A program made the position numbers and the translations under genes. DNA of 64,000 nucleotides, taken from IMG/VR virus record IMGVR_UViG_3300036770_004732, positions 1 to 64,000 of that record, one strand, 5' to 3'. A model generated the notes under the pieces. It had not been told where the DNA came from and did not search any database. It saw only the letters and a program-made list of their open reading frames with translations. How positions within the stretch are numbered: the stretch's first letter is position 1; each line of letters opens with the position of its first letter. Below, one piece after another: positions 6,338 to 14,191 of this stretch. This DNA comes from a virus.

Positions 6338-6541
6338 CTAATAGGGCAAAGACTTCAATCCATTCAAAACTTCCTGAAAGCGTTCAGCACGACTTTTATG
6401 ATGCTCTACATTCTCTTCAAGCACACTCACAATGTCGTCCAGAACTACATCCAGAGACGCATCAGTATCAAAGTATTGTTGGATTGCTTCGGCAAGATAC
6501 CTCCGCCGACTCCACTCAATCGAATATGGTTTGTAGTTCAT
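6338..6541 (-). CDS. hypothetical early protein (67 aa)
   Basis: The start at 6541 (MNYKPYSIEWSRRRYLAEAI) is preferred to a start two codons upstream. The protein is helical and charged (LDDIVSVLEENVEHHKSRAE). It is the first gene after the near-consensus promoter at 6563-6591. A 115-bp gap follows before the cysteine-containing gene. Unknown function; short proteins with this MNYKPYSxEW-type opening are, as far as I recall, common in cyanophage early regions. Confidence 0.65.
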   Translation of the reverse strand: MNYKPYSIEWSRRRYLAEAIQQYFDTDASLDVVLDDIVSVLEENVEHHKSRAERFQEVLNGLKSLPY

Positions 6542-6562
6542 AATCAAACTGTATATGCGAGT

Positions 6563-6591
6563 ATTATAGCAGATTTACTCTGGGTCGTCAA
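6563..6591 (-). promoter_or_regulatory. sigma70-like promoter embedded in upstream gene
   Basis: TTGACG (6586-6591), a 17-bp spacer and TATAAT (6563-6568) on the minus strand. The -35 box lies in the last codons of the gene ending at 6575. Predicted transcription start is near 6556, 15 nt before the next ATG. Confidence 0.75.
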
Positions 6592-6781
6592 GATCCCAGC
6601 AGCGTTGAAACTGCCCTCTTAATTCATTGAGTTTCATATCTTCCCAATAAGTCAACAAATGTTGATTAATTTCTTTTTCTTCTTCTGTAAAATCCAGACG
6701 ATATTTGTTTTTAATGATAATCACTTTCGTCATATCATCCAGAAAAGTTGTCGGCATATCCAAAAACTCTTCGTAAGTCAT
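6575..6781 (-). CDS. hypothetical early protein (68 aa)
   Basis: Begins MTYEEFLDMPTTFLDDMTKV, then helical and charged (NKYRLDFTEEEKEINQHLLT, WEDMKLNELRGQF). The start overlaps the glutaredoxin stop as ATGA (6778-6781). Its 3' end carries the promoter of the following gene. Function unknown. Confidence 0.65.
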   Translation of the reverse strand: MTYEEFLDMPTTFLDDMTKVIIIKNKYRLDFTEEEKEINQHLLTYWEDMKLNELRGQFQRCWDLDDPE

Positions 6782-7014
6782 ATGAGGTTTCTCTCTTTGA
6801 AGTATTGAAGTGTTTCTTTCAATCCACCAAGATGTTGATAATCAATTGCGACTTGCGGATAAGATGCTTCACTACCAAACTCTGCTATAAATTGTTTATC
6901 CGTAAAGTCTTGTTGATGCTTATATTCAAGATAAGAAATATCAAGACTTTCTAGAAGCATTCTTGCCCTATCACATTCCTGACAGTTGTCTTTTGAATAT
7001 AAAACTGCTTTCAT
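6778..7014 (-). CDS. glutaredoxin-like thiol oxidoreductase (78 aa)
   Basis: The start at 7014 (MKAVLYSKDNCQECDRARML) gives the compact length usual for phage glutaredoxins. The redox motif is C-Q-E-C at residues 11-14, after the first strand and before the first helix. The cis-Pro region is SYPQVAID, followed by a Gly-Gly (HLGGLKETLQYF). It would reduce disulfides in ribonucleotide reductase or other targets in the host cytoplasm. One base separates its start from the upstream stop. A second, divergent glutaredoxin lies at 50100-50336 with a C-P-Y-C site. Confidence 0.85.
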   Translation of the reverse strand: MKAVLYSKDNCQECDRARMLLESLDISYLEYKHQQDFTDKQFIAEFGSEASYPQVAIDYQHLGGLKETLQYFKERNLI

Positions 7015-7015
7015 C

Positions 7016-7345
7016 TCAATCACGCCGTCTCCAGTTTTCTTCATTATCATCTCTGTCTCTACCAAACCATTCTGCAATATCATCAGGTGAGTTGAATCCT
7101 CTTATACCTCTTCTTTCGTGCCCTAAACTCCCTATGTCTAACTGATTGAGGAAATCGTCAAGGTCATCTTTCTGCATATCAGGATTTTCTGCCGTCCTTC
7201 TTGCTTGACGAAGAAACTTTGCTGCGGTTTGATTTGCTTTTGCCAATTTTTCGGCCCAAATAATCTCATTTAATTCTACTGTTTCTCCTTTTGCAATTCT
7301 TTCGCAAATATTTTCTAATTTCAGTCTATAAGCAGTAGAAAGCAT
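7016..7345 (-). CDS. hypothetical protein (109 aa)
   Basis: Begins MLSTAYRLKLENICERIAKG. Helical N-terminal two thirds (LNEIIWAEKLAKANQTAAKF) are followed by a charged, disordered-looking C-terminus (RDRDDNEENWRRRD). It lies 1 nt before the glutaredoxin gene and is probably co-transcribed. It looks like a conserved cyanophage protein of unknown function; I cannot assign a role. Confidence 0.7.
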   Translation of the reverse strand: MLSTAYRLKLENICERIAKGETVELNEIIWAEKLAKANQTAAKFLRQARRTAENPDMQKDDLDDFLNQLDIGSLGHERRGIRGFNSPDDIAEWFGRDRDDNEENWRRRD

Positions 7346-7368
7346 ATGCAGTCTCCATATGGGATTAT

Positions 7369-7938
7369 TTATTTTAAATTAAAAGAAATTGATATTCTTT
7401 CTTCATTACTTAGATTTGGATGAACTTTATGTGGTAACCAACTAGGAAAAATACACATCATCCCCTCCTGACTCATTATTTCAACCTGAGATCCATTGAA
7501 TACATTGTAATTCCTTACATTCAGTTCTATCATCATATCCATAGATGGATTTTGGAACTGTATATTTCCACAATTATTTGGTGTTTTTACATAGTAAACC
7601 CCACTTAGAGCAGAACCTGGATGAGTATGTAACCAATTAAAGTTACCATAATCATTAATATTCATCCATGCATGTCCAGATGCAACTCTTTCTATTTCTA
7701 AAAAATTACAAATATCATGAGAAAATTCAAAGATACATTTTACTAATTCTTCTAACTCTTTTGGTGGTTTATTTAAATTAAAATCATTTGATTGCCACCC
7801 ACCAACATTACTAATACATCTTCCTAAATCACTATTTCTTCTAGAAATACAAAAAGTTCTTATAACTTCATTGTCTAGAGTAAATTTTTCGGTAAATAAT
7901 GGAATTGAAAAAATAGTAGGATTAAAATCTATGTTCAT
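7369..7938 (-). CDS. 2-oxoglutarate/Fe(II)-dependent oxygenase-like protein
   Basis: A 189-residue double-stranded beta-helix protein. The iron-binding HxH/D element is WLHTHPGSALSG (about residues 105-116), the distal His is in FPSWLPHKVHPN, and the 2-oxoglutarate-binding Arg follows in NEERISISFN. The order and spacing fit the 'putative 2OG-Fe(II) oxygenase' family typical of marine phages. The substrate is unknown. It lies 5 nt after the stop of the upstream gene in the early cluster. Two further oxygenase-like genes sit at 54618 and 55924. Confidence 0.82.
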   Translation of the reverse strand: MNIDFNPTIFSIPLFTEKFTLDNEVIRTFCISRRNSDLGRCISNVGGWQSNDFNLNKPPKELEELVKCIFEFSHDICNFLEIERVASGHAWMNINDYGNFNWLHTHPGSALSGVYYVKTPNNCGNIQFQNPSMDMMIELNVRNYNVFNGSQVEIMSQEGMMCIFPSWLPHKVHPNLSNEERISISFNLK

Positions 7939-7943
7939 AAAAA

Positions 7944-8183
7944 TTATTTATTTTTGTATTCATTGTGTTCATTCATCAACTCTTGTGCGAGTTTTATAGA
8001 ACGACGCCATATTAGATATTTTACCACAGGGTTGCGTGGATTATTCAAAAACCACCATTTTTTTTTCTCAAAATCAATACTGATTAATTTTAACACATAA
8101 TCAAAAGCAGTGGCAATACTATTATCTGCAACTAACAGATAAGCAACCGCTGCAAAAATTAAAAGAGAAATGTAATAAGACAC
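7944..8183 (-). CDS. small membrane protein (79 aa)
   Basis: Begins MSYYISLLIFAAVAYLLVAD, one N-terminal transmembrane segment. A cytoplasmic-looking basic region follows (FEKKKWWFLNNPRNPVVKYL, WRRSIKLAQELMNEHNEY). Unknown function, probably an inner-membrane or thylakoid-membrane early protein. Confidence 0.68.
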   Translation of the reverse strand: MSYYISLLIFAAVAYLLVADNSIATAFDYVLKLISIDFEKKKWWFLNNPRNPVVKYLIWRRSIKLAQELMNEHNEYKNK

Positions 8184-8203
8184 TTTATTGTATCAAACTG
8201 ATA

Positions 8204-8407
8204 CTATTTAACACCATCAAACTGCCTCATAAATCGCAAACACTTTTTAAACTGCTCCCATTCCTCATCAGAAAAATTGTCTGATGCATAAGGAATCTGC
8301 ACGATTGAAGCACAGACACGATTTACATTCACAGTAATCATCATATCATTTGCGAATGTTGGGGAAGCAAAAGCAAGCAGAAATGGAAGAATTAAAAGTT
8401 TTTTCAT
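8204..8407 (-). CDS. secreted/periplasmic small protein (67 aa)
   Basis: The N-terminus MKKLLILPFLLAFASPTFAN is a textbook signal peptide with an AxA-like cleavage site near residue 19. The mature part is about 48 residues with two Cys (RVCASIVQIP, KKCLRFMRQF) that could form a disulfide in the periplasm. ATGA overlap with the upstream gene. Function unknown. Confidence 0.72.
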   Translation of the reverse strand: MKKLLILPFLLAFASPTFANDMMITVNVNRVCASIVQIPYASDNFSDEEWEQFKKCLRFMRQFDGVK

Positions 8408-8625
8408 AGAAATTGCTCTAAACTGGAAACTGATGCACCTTTTACGGACTTTTGAATGTAAGTTTTTGCGGACTTGTAGTTGTTTGCAGTGTGGACTTGT
8501 TGCCCGTTATGAAGAATAATAAACTTCTTACCACAAGGCACTGATGCCCACATTCCGTCTTTGGTCACATAACCAGCAGGGTCTCCTGGTTTTGGATTCA
8601 GAAGACCTTCGTTAGGAATGTTCAT
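8404..8625 (-). CDS. hypothetical protein (73 aa)
   Basis: Begins MNIPNEGLLNPKPGDPAGYV, with beta strands KDGMWASVPCGKKFIILHNG and a helix NNYKSAKTYIQKSVKG. The fold suggests a small alpha-beta domain. It is coupled by ATGA overlaps to both neighbours. No family assigned. Confidence 0.66.
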   Translation of the reverse strand: MNIPNEGLLNPKPGDPAGYVTKDGMWASVPCGKKFIILHNGQQVHTANNYKSAKTYIQKSVKGASVSSLEQFL

Positions 8626-8765
8626 CCGAAAATGGCATTCACAGAAATAACTTTAGCACTTGGATTGCGAGCAAGAGCAGTACGCTTGGCGTCTTGATAG
8701 TCTTTTGCTTCAACGATTTCGTCAAAGACCTTACCAGCGACATAGAGTTGAACTTTGCAACGCAT
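8622..8765 (-). CDS. hypothetical protein (47 aa)
   Basis: Begins MRCKVQLYVAGKVFDEIVEA, then AKDYQDAKRTALARNPSAKV and ends NAIFG. The strand-helix-strand pattern matches small phage alpha-beta proteins. The stop overlaps the downstream start by ATGA, and a TATAAT (8795-8800) lies about 30 bp upstream, so this is likely the operon's first gene. Confidence 0.6.
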   Translation of the reverse strand: MRCKVQLYVAGKVFDEIVEAKDYQDAKRTALARNPSAKVISVNAIFG

Positions 8766-8850
8766 TTGAGGATTCCCCCTGTGTTTACTTGTGTATTATA
8801 GGGGATTTAGGCAGTCTTGAAGTACCCGTTGTGACGGTTTAGTAACTGGA

Positions 8851-10077
8851 TTAGCGGCGAACCACCGACACAGCGACCTCACCTTGCTTGAAGATGATGT
8901 CCATCACGTTCTGGACTGCTTTTGCAGTGCCCGTGGATGCCTTATCAAAGATCGGGCAGACCACCAGACCATAGGACTTGGTGTAGGACTGCAGATCGCC
9001 CGCCTGAAGCGCCCCAGAGCGGATTCCAGCGGCGTCTGCAGGATGCAGGCGCAGGGTGCGACCAACGGTCTGACCAATGCCCACAACATCCATAGAGCGC
9101 AGGAAAACGACCGCCTCCAGAGCAGAGATGTTGATACCTTCTGAAAGCACAGAATGATGAAAAACCACAAACTTCTTGTCGGCATCCTTACCCCAGGCAT
9201 TCAGGGTGTCGAAAAACACCTCACGATTGACCTTCTGCCCGTCAATAAAGGCACCGTGCTTCGCAGTGATATGAAGCACAGAGTAACCCTGCTCGGCAAC
9301 CTGAGAGGCAAAATCACTTTCAGACAGCAGAGCAATGATATGCTTGGTTGCCTTCGCACATACCAGAATCTTGTTGACGGGATTGTCCTGAATGATTTGA
9401 GTCAGATACTCACAGTCACGCTGAGCAATGTCCTCGCCTTTGACCGAAAGACGCATCGGAGTAGCAATCACCTGAGGAGGAATGATGTATCCATTCTTCA
9501 CCAGTTCAGGAGCAGGAACCTTGACAATAATTTGACCATAAACATCAACATCATTCATGCCAGGTTTGGAAATAGTGGCGGAATACTTAGGAGTTGCCGT
9601 GAAGAAATAGCAACGCTTTGCTTCTTGACTGAAGTACTCTACAGCAGGGAAAAAGTCACGACGAACAGAATTGTGTGCCTCATCAAAATAAATGGTGTCA
9701 ACATCAATGTCAGAATATTGAAGTTGATGCAAAGAATGATAAGTTGTAAAGATCAATTTGTGACCTTGAGTTGCCTCATACCAACCACGAATGACGCGAG
9801 GATTCGTACTGCTAAAGTGATGAGTTTCACCCGTGTGAACATGAAGAACTTCAGCATTAGTGATAAACTCAAGGTACTCAAAAGACAACTGATCTGCCAG
9901 GAGGATGCGCGGTGCCACCACTACAACAGTCTTAGGAGCACTAGACTGGAAAACACGAATGGCATCAAAGATACCCACATTGGTCTTACCACCGCCTGTG
10001 GGAAACACGCACACCCCTTTGAGGTGCTGCGCCAAAGCATCCAGAGCAACTTGTTGGTGGGGGCGGAGTTGAATCAC
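8851..10077 (-). CDS. superfamily 2 DEAH-box helicase, GC-rich
   Basis: A 408-residue helicase. Motifs in order: Q-like RPHQ (5-8), Walker A FPTGGGKT (25-32), Walker B DEAH (132-135), motif III TATP (160-163), and motif VI IGQTVGRTLR near 340. This fits a DNA translocase or branch-migration helicase of the T4 UvsW type, though it lacks an extra N-terminal domain. The start is GTG at 10077 after GAGG; an upstream in-frame stop excludes an earlier start. The 3' half (8851-9480) is visibly GC-rich against the AT-rich neighbourhood, suggesting separate ancestry. TATAAT at 10101-10106 is the likely -10. Confidence 0.85.
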   Translation of the reverse strand: MIQLRPHQQVALDALAQHLKGVCVFPTGGGKTNVGIFDAIRVFQSSAPKTVVVVAPRILLADQLSFEYLEFITNAEVLHVHTGETHHFSSTNPRVIRGWYEATQGHKLIFTTYHSLHQLQYSDIDVDTIYFDEAHNSVRRDFFPAVEYFSQEAKRCYFFTATPKYSATISKPGMNDVDVYGQIIVKVPAPELVKNGYIIPPQVIATPMRLSVKGEDIAQRDCEYLTQIIQDNPVNKILVCAKATKHIIALLSESDFASQVAEQGYSVLHITAKHGAFIDGQKVNREVFFDTLNAWGKDADKKFVVFHHSVLSEGINISALEAVVFLRSMDVVGIGQTVGRTLRLHPADAAGIRSGALQAGDLQSYTKSYGLVVCPIFDKASTGTAKAVQNVMDIIFKQGEVAVSVVRR

Positions 10078-10111
10078 GAGTCCTCATTGAATATAGGAAT
10101 ATTATAGCAGC

Positions 10112-10139
10112 AAAAAAGGGGGGTCTTGGGAACCCCCTT
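10112..10139 (-). terminator. intrinsic terminator of the fibre operon
   Basis: Minus-strand GGGGG(TTCCCAAGA)CCCCCC hairpin followed by six T residues, just after the stop of the 836-residue fibre gene. The -10 box TATAAT of the helicase gene lies only 5 bp further on. Confidence 0.82.
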
Positions 10140-10161
10140 GTACCAGTTTGAAAAGTGTCTA

Positions 10162-12672
10162 TCAGTACAGTGTGAGACTTGTAGAACCTACACCAGCGAC
10201 GATAAAGGTCAGAACATTTCCAGAAACTATGATTTGAACTGGGTCAGTTACTCCAATGCCGCTTGTAAAACCACCGACTGATGTTGTGACTCCAGTAATA
10301 CTTGTATCACCAGAAACTGTAAGAGCACTTGTTGGATTTGTAGTTCCGATACCAACATTAGACAGTGTTGAATATCCATACTCCGTTGAGTTCCATACAC
10401 CCAATTCAATCACATCATTTGGTAATTGTGGAAATGGAATTGATAATGTTCCTACTCCCACTGCAGACAATACAAAACTTCCCCCAAATCCAGTATCAAC
10501 AAATCCATCAATTTCAATTGGAGTTCCAATACCACTTGAAAATCCACCATCAGAAATAATATAATCATCGACAACTAAAACATTACTAATATAAGTGTCT
10601 CCTTGAATATGAAGTTTAAAATTAGTATCAACTTGATCTGTTCCTATTCCAATTGTAACATCCGTTCCAATTCCGATATTTGGTGATAATGATATTGTAG
10701 TAATACCAGAATTAATAGGAGATAATAAAAAGTCTGTATTAAATACTAATAAATCAATAGTTCCAGAATTACTTGCATCTATAGTCGAAATAGTAATACC
10801 AGAACCAACAGCAGTAACCCCCGTAGTGGACCCTGTTACTATTAAATTTTTAATAGTTACAGTATCTGATAATCCATCTAAAATAATAAAATCATTTTCA
10901 CCAACAGTTAACGCACCAGTAATTTTAGAATTTCCAACTACAGATAATGTTTGTGATGGTATCGTAGATCCTATACCAACTCTTTCGTTAAGAGAATCAA
11001 TAACTAAAATATTACTAAAATCAAAATTATTAAATGCAGCATTTCCATTAACTTCAAAATCTTGATTAATGATGACTGTTCCCGTTTGAGAATCAAGAAT
11101 TAAATCTCCAGTTCTTGTATTAATAATATTAGAATCGGATACTCCGAATTGAAGATCGCTAATAAAAGCTTGACCGAAAGATTTTCCAACAGTTCCTATG
11201 GAACCAGATTGATCACTATATGGTATTAATTCATCTTGAAATGATGATATTCCACTTACACTGAGAAGAGTTACATCCGATATTCCTCCTACTACATTAG
11301 TAGCAGTAGTTGCAGTTCCAGTTAAATTACCTACAAAACCACTAATTGAATTTACTGTTCCACTGACATTGATATAAGATGCATCTACATTTCCTCCACT
11401 TAAATTAGTCGCCGTAGTTGCAGTGCCAGTTAAATTTCCTATAAAGCCACTACTTGCAGTAATTATTCCGGTAGCATATATATTTGTAATCGTAATATCT
11501 GATGCGTCAATTTGTTCAGTAATTGATAATTCATTTGCACTTATTTTGCCAGAAGCTATAATTCCACCACCAGCAGTTATTGCCACTCCTGGACGAAAAA
11601 GGGGATCACCACCAACAAAAAATTCATAAGAATTATTAGAAATTGTATTTGTTGCAATTCCTAATCTTGCCAAAGTGGTAATTCCAAGATCTCCAATTAT
11701 ATTTCCAGTAAAACTTATATCTCCATTTACAGTTAAATTATTATTAACGGTAGTTAATCCAGTGAAGTAAGAATTTTGCGAAACTAAAAGATTGTTATTA
11801 ATAGTTGCAGTTCCAATTGAAGCAAAATCAGTATTAACAGATTTAATTGTTATGTTTGCATCAGATGTAAGATCTATTGCGGTTGATGATATTCCTACTA
11901 AATTGCCTACAAAAGTTGTTGCTGTAATAATCCCACCAATAGCAATATCTTGAGGAAATCTATCAGTAGATATTGTTCCTGATGAAATATTAGAAGCATT
12001 AAGTTGTGTTATACTGGATCCAGAACCAATTATAGTACCACCAGAAAATTGTGTTGCTGTAATAATCCCACCAATAGCAATATCTTGAGGAAATCTATCA
12101 GTAGATATTGTTCCTGATGAAATATTAGAAGCATTAAGTTGTGTTAAACTAGATCCAAGACCAGCAAAGGATAATGCAGTAATTATACCTACGCTATAAA
12201 CATTTCCAGATGAATTAATACCAATCCCCGTTGAATTTAAAATAGGATCTCCACCCACCTGAAAAGTAAATGATGGATTTGTTGTTGCTATACCAACATT
12301 TCCAACTGCATATATACTTTCATAACCATTCAAGGATGGATCAACATCTACCCATTGAGAAGTTGGCAATCCCTGAAGTTTAGATCCATCACCATAGTAA
12401 GTTACTATTCCAGTTTCAGAAGCAGCACTAATAATACCAGATGTTATTGATGTTACTCCAACATTAATTGTATTAATGTTCAATTTTTGATCACTAAAAT
12501 TTATAACATTTGCTGTTAATGTTCCTCTAATGTTTACATTACCAGTTACATCTAAAATTTCTGTTGGAATTGTAGATCCTATTCCAACTAATCCATTTGA
12601 ATTTACAATGAAATTATCATCATCGACTTGTATTCCACTTCTAAAATTAAATGATTTTTTAATATTTGCCAT
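10162..12672 (-). CDS. virion structural/tail fibre protein (836 aa)
   Basis: Begins MANIKKSFNFRSGIQVDDDN. The protein is built of beta-rich repeats with recurring VGIGSTIPTE, GVGIGTTNP and GNLTGTATTATNLSG motifs. This style is typical of cyanophage fibre and neck-appendage proteins and of trimeric beta-prism/beta-helix stems. Nearly identical 45-residue blocks (SSGTISTDRF...LNASNI) are tandemly repeated. It has no S74 chaperone domain. It is last in the fibre operon, preceded by a CATAAATA late-promoter match and followed by a terminator. Precise virion location is not determinable from sequence. Confidence 0.8.
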   Translation of the reverse strand: MANIKKSFNFRSGIQVDDDNFIVNSNGLVGIGSTIPTEILDVTGNVNIRGTLTANVINFSDQKLNINTINVGVTSITSGIISAASETGIVTYYGDGSKLQGLPTSQWVDVDPSLNGYESIYAVGNVGIATTNPSFTFQVGGDPILNSTGIGINSSGNVYSVGIITALSFAGLGSSLTQLNASNISSGTISTDRFPQDIAIGGIITATQFSGGTIIGSGSSITQLNASNISSGTISTDRFPQDIAIGGIITATTFVGNLVGISSTAIDLTSDANITIKSVNTDFASIGTATINNNLLVSQNSYFTGLTTVNNNLTVNGDISFTGNIIGDLGITTLARLGIATNTISNNSYEFFVGGDPLFRPGVAITAGGGIIASGKISANELSITEQIDASDITITNIYATGIITASSGFIGNLTGTATTATNLSGGNVDASYINVSGTVNSISGFVGNLTGTATTATNVVGGISDVTLLSVSGISSFQDELIPYSDQSGSIGTVGKSFGQAFISDLQFGVSDSNIINTRTGDLILDSQTGTVIINQDFEVNGNAAFNNFDFSNILVIDSLNERVGIGSTIPSQTLSVVGNSKITGALTVGENDFIILDGLSDTVTIKNLIVTGSTTGVTAVGSGITISTIDASNSGTIDLLVFNTDFLLSPINSGITTISLSPNIGIGTDVTIGIGTDQVDTNFKLHIQGDTYISNVLVVDDYIISDGGFSSGIGTPIEIDGFVDTGFGGSFVLSAVGVGTLSIPFPQLPNDVIELGVWNSTEYGYSTLSNVGIGTTNPTSALTVSGDTSITGVTTSVGGFTSGIGVTDPVQIIVSGNVLTFIVAGVGSTSLTLY
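11928..12155. repeat. 135-bp tandem duplication inside the fibre gene
   Basis: The segment containing AATAATCCCACCAATAGCAA recurs with a 135-bp (45-codon) offset, for example ending at 11940 and 12075 at the same motif base, with only a few differences between copies. It keeps the reading frame and points to recent duplication by slippage or recombination. Confidence 0.85.
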
Positions 12673-12691
12673 TTTATATGGAATTTTTAGT

Positions 12692-12699
12692 TATTTATG
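12692..12699 (-). promoter_or_regulatory. T4-type late promoter (CATAAATA)
   Basis: CATAAATA on the minus strand, 20 bp before the ATG at 12672, matches the NATAAATA late consensus of T4-like cyanophages. Confidence 0.55.
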
Positions 12700-12708
12700 A
12701 TTATTTCA

Positions 12709-14178
12709 TTAAAATGATGAATATGTTGTATTACCAAGAAGTCTTCCTCCTTGTGAAACTAGGGTATAACTTCCTCCAGGTGCAACTATAAATGCAAATC
12801 CAGGAGAACCTCCCGAAGTTCCTCCTCCACCACCTCCTCCAGTTGGTGAATATGGGCTGAGAGAACCGCCATTTCCAGCTCTATTTGCTTCTCTTAGCAT
12901 ATAAACAGTGTTTGCCAATCCTCCGGTTAATTCTGTTCCATCACCACCATTATATGCAAACCTATAATCTCCACTACACCCCCCATCATATGCACCTGGA
13001 GCAAAATTTTGTTCTCTTCCACCTTTACCAGCAGGAATTCCAGCGCCGCCGCCGCCGCCATCACCATTATATCTCTGCCCACAACCTCGACCAATGTCTT
13101 GATACTGAAATGAACCGCCGCCACCACCGCCTGCTCCATTTCTTATATCACCCCTAAGATATATAGTGCATGGAACACTAACACCAAAAGCATTCCCCCC
13201 ATTCTCCCCATTTTTCCCCGGATCGGAATTTTGCCCACCATTTCCACCATCCCCACCTCGACCACCAATTACTGCACCCGATTCAATATAATAATTTAAT
13301 TGGACTAAACCATTCCAACCCGATCCTGTTCTAAAGGAAGGTCCGCCAGAACTAATACTAGATACAGTAAAATTAAAAGTTCTTCCATCCCAACTCGTTG
13401 TAACTGTATCATTAACATTATATCTAGCCCCACCAGAAATTAATGTAGCAGTATATGTATCATATATTTCATCCCAATATCTATAAAAACTACTTCTACC
13501 CCCCGCTGAAGTGCGTTTAATTAAATTTGTTCGTGTTTTAGTCATAGATATAGTTGCCCCAGATCCTCCTCCACCACTCAAACTCAAAATTGGACTATTA
13601 GTTGTGGTTGTACTGTAAACACCTAAAGTTGGTGCCGTTCGTGTACAACCTCTCCAAGTGCATACTTGAGGCCACTCCGTGTATGGAATTTCTGTTCTAG
13701 AAACTAGAAATGGTCCCAGAGTATTTGCATTTAGATTTATAAAAAATGCGAATCCCCCAAAATTGATAGGGTTAGATTGAGTTGGAGTTATTGATGCAAT
13801 CGTACTATTTCCACCTATTTTTTTTCTAATCACATGATGCACTTTTTTGGTATCAGATGAAGATGAATTTGGTCTGGAAATAAATCCTCCCACAACAACA
13901 CCAGATGAGTTATAACGAGTTTCACTATTCACATCATACTCAGTTTCGCCAGAATAATCCACCACAATATTTAAAGTCTTACCTCTTAATTCACCTAAAC
14001 TAATAGGATTTCTAAGTCCTCCATTACGTTGAACACCATCATCTAATCCCCATTCTCTACCAGCAATAAATTGTTTTACTCTATAATTTCCAAGTGAAAC
14101 TCGACTCGAAAATTGAACAGATGCACCAAATTCATCTCTAACGTTTCCTAAACTAATTTGACCAGTTGGAGTAGTCAT
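12709..14178 (-). CDS. polyglycine-rich tail fibre adhesin, gp38-like
   Basis: A 489-residue protein. The N-terminal region (MTTPTGQISLGNVRDEFGAS) has the ISLGNVR/ISLGELRG repeats seen in many cyanophage tip proteins. The C-terminal half is packed with glycine runs (GGRGGDGGNGGQNSDPG, GAGGGGGGSF, TGGGGGGGTSGG). This matches the polyglycine-II sandwich adhesins of T4-like phages (gp38 of the S16/T2 type), where variable loops between Gly runs bind the receptor. Local GC is raised because of Gly codons. It lies 13 nt after the stop of the giant 2072-residue fibre, consistent with a tip adhesin for that fibre. Confidence 0.75.
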   Translation of the reverse strand: MTTPTGQISLGNVRDEFGASVQFSSRVSLGNYRVKQFIAGREWGLDDGVQRNGGLRNPISLGELRGKTLNIVVDYSGETEYDVNSETRYNSSGVVVGGFISRPNSSSSDTKKVHHVIRKKIGGNSTIASITPTQSNPINFGGFAFFINLNANTLGPFLVSRTEIPYTEWPQVCTWRGCTRTAPTLGVYSTTTTNSPILSLSGGGGSGATISMTKTRTNLIKRTSAGGRSSFYRYWDEIYDTYTATLISGGARYNVNDTVTTSWDGRTFNFTVSSISSGGPSFRTGSGWNGLVQLNYYIESGAVIGGRGGDGGNGGQNSDPGKNGENGGNAFGVSVPCTIYLRGDIRNGAGGGGGGSFQYQDIGRGCGQRYNGDGGGGGAGIPAGKGGREQNFAPGAYDGGCSGDYRFAYNGGDGTELTGGLANTVYMLREANRAGNGGSLSPYSPTGGGGGGGTSGGSPGFAFIVAPGGSYTLVSQGGRLLGNTTYSSF

Positions 14179-14191
14179 TTAAATAATTTCC

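Noticed and set aside
8825-8845. Terminator after the helicase gene (CCGTCACAACGG)
   Set aside because: The stem is short and no T run follows.
9154-10107. 317-codon plus-strand frame opposite the helicase
   Set aside because: It lies fully antisense to clear helicase motifs (Walker A, DEAH, motif VI) and has no protein-family features or ribosome-binding site.
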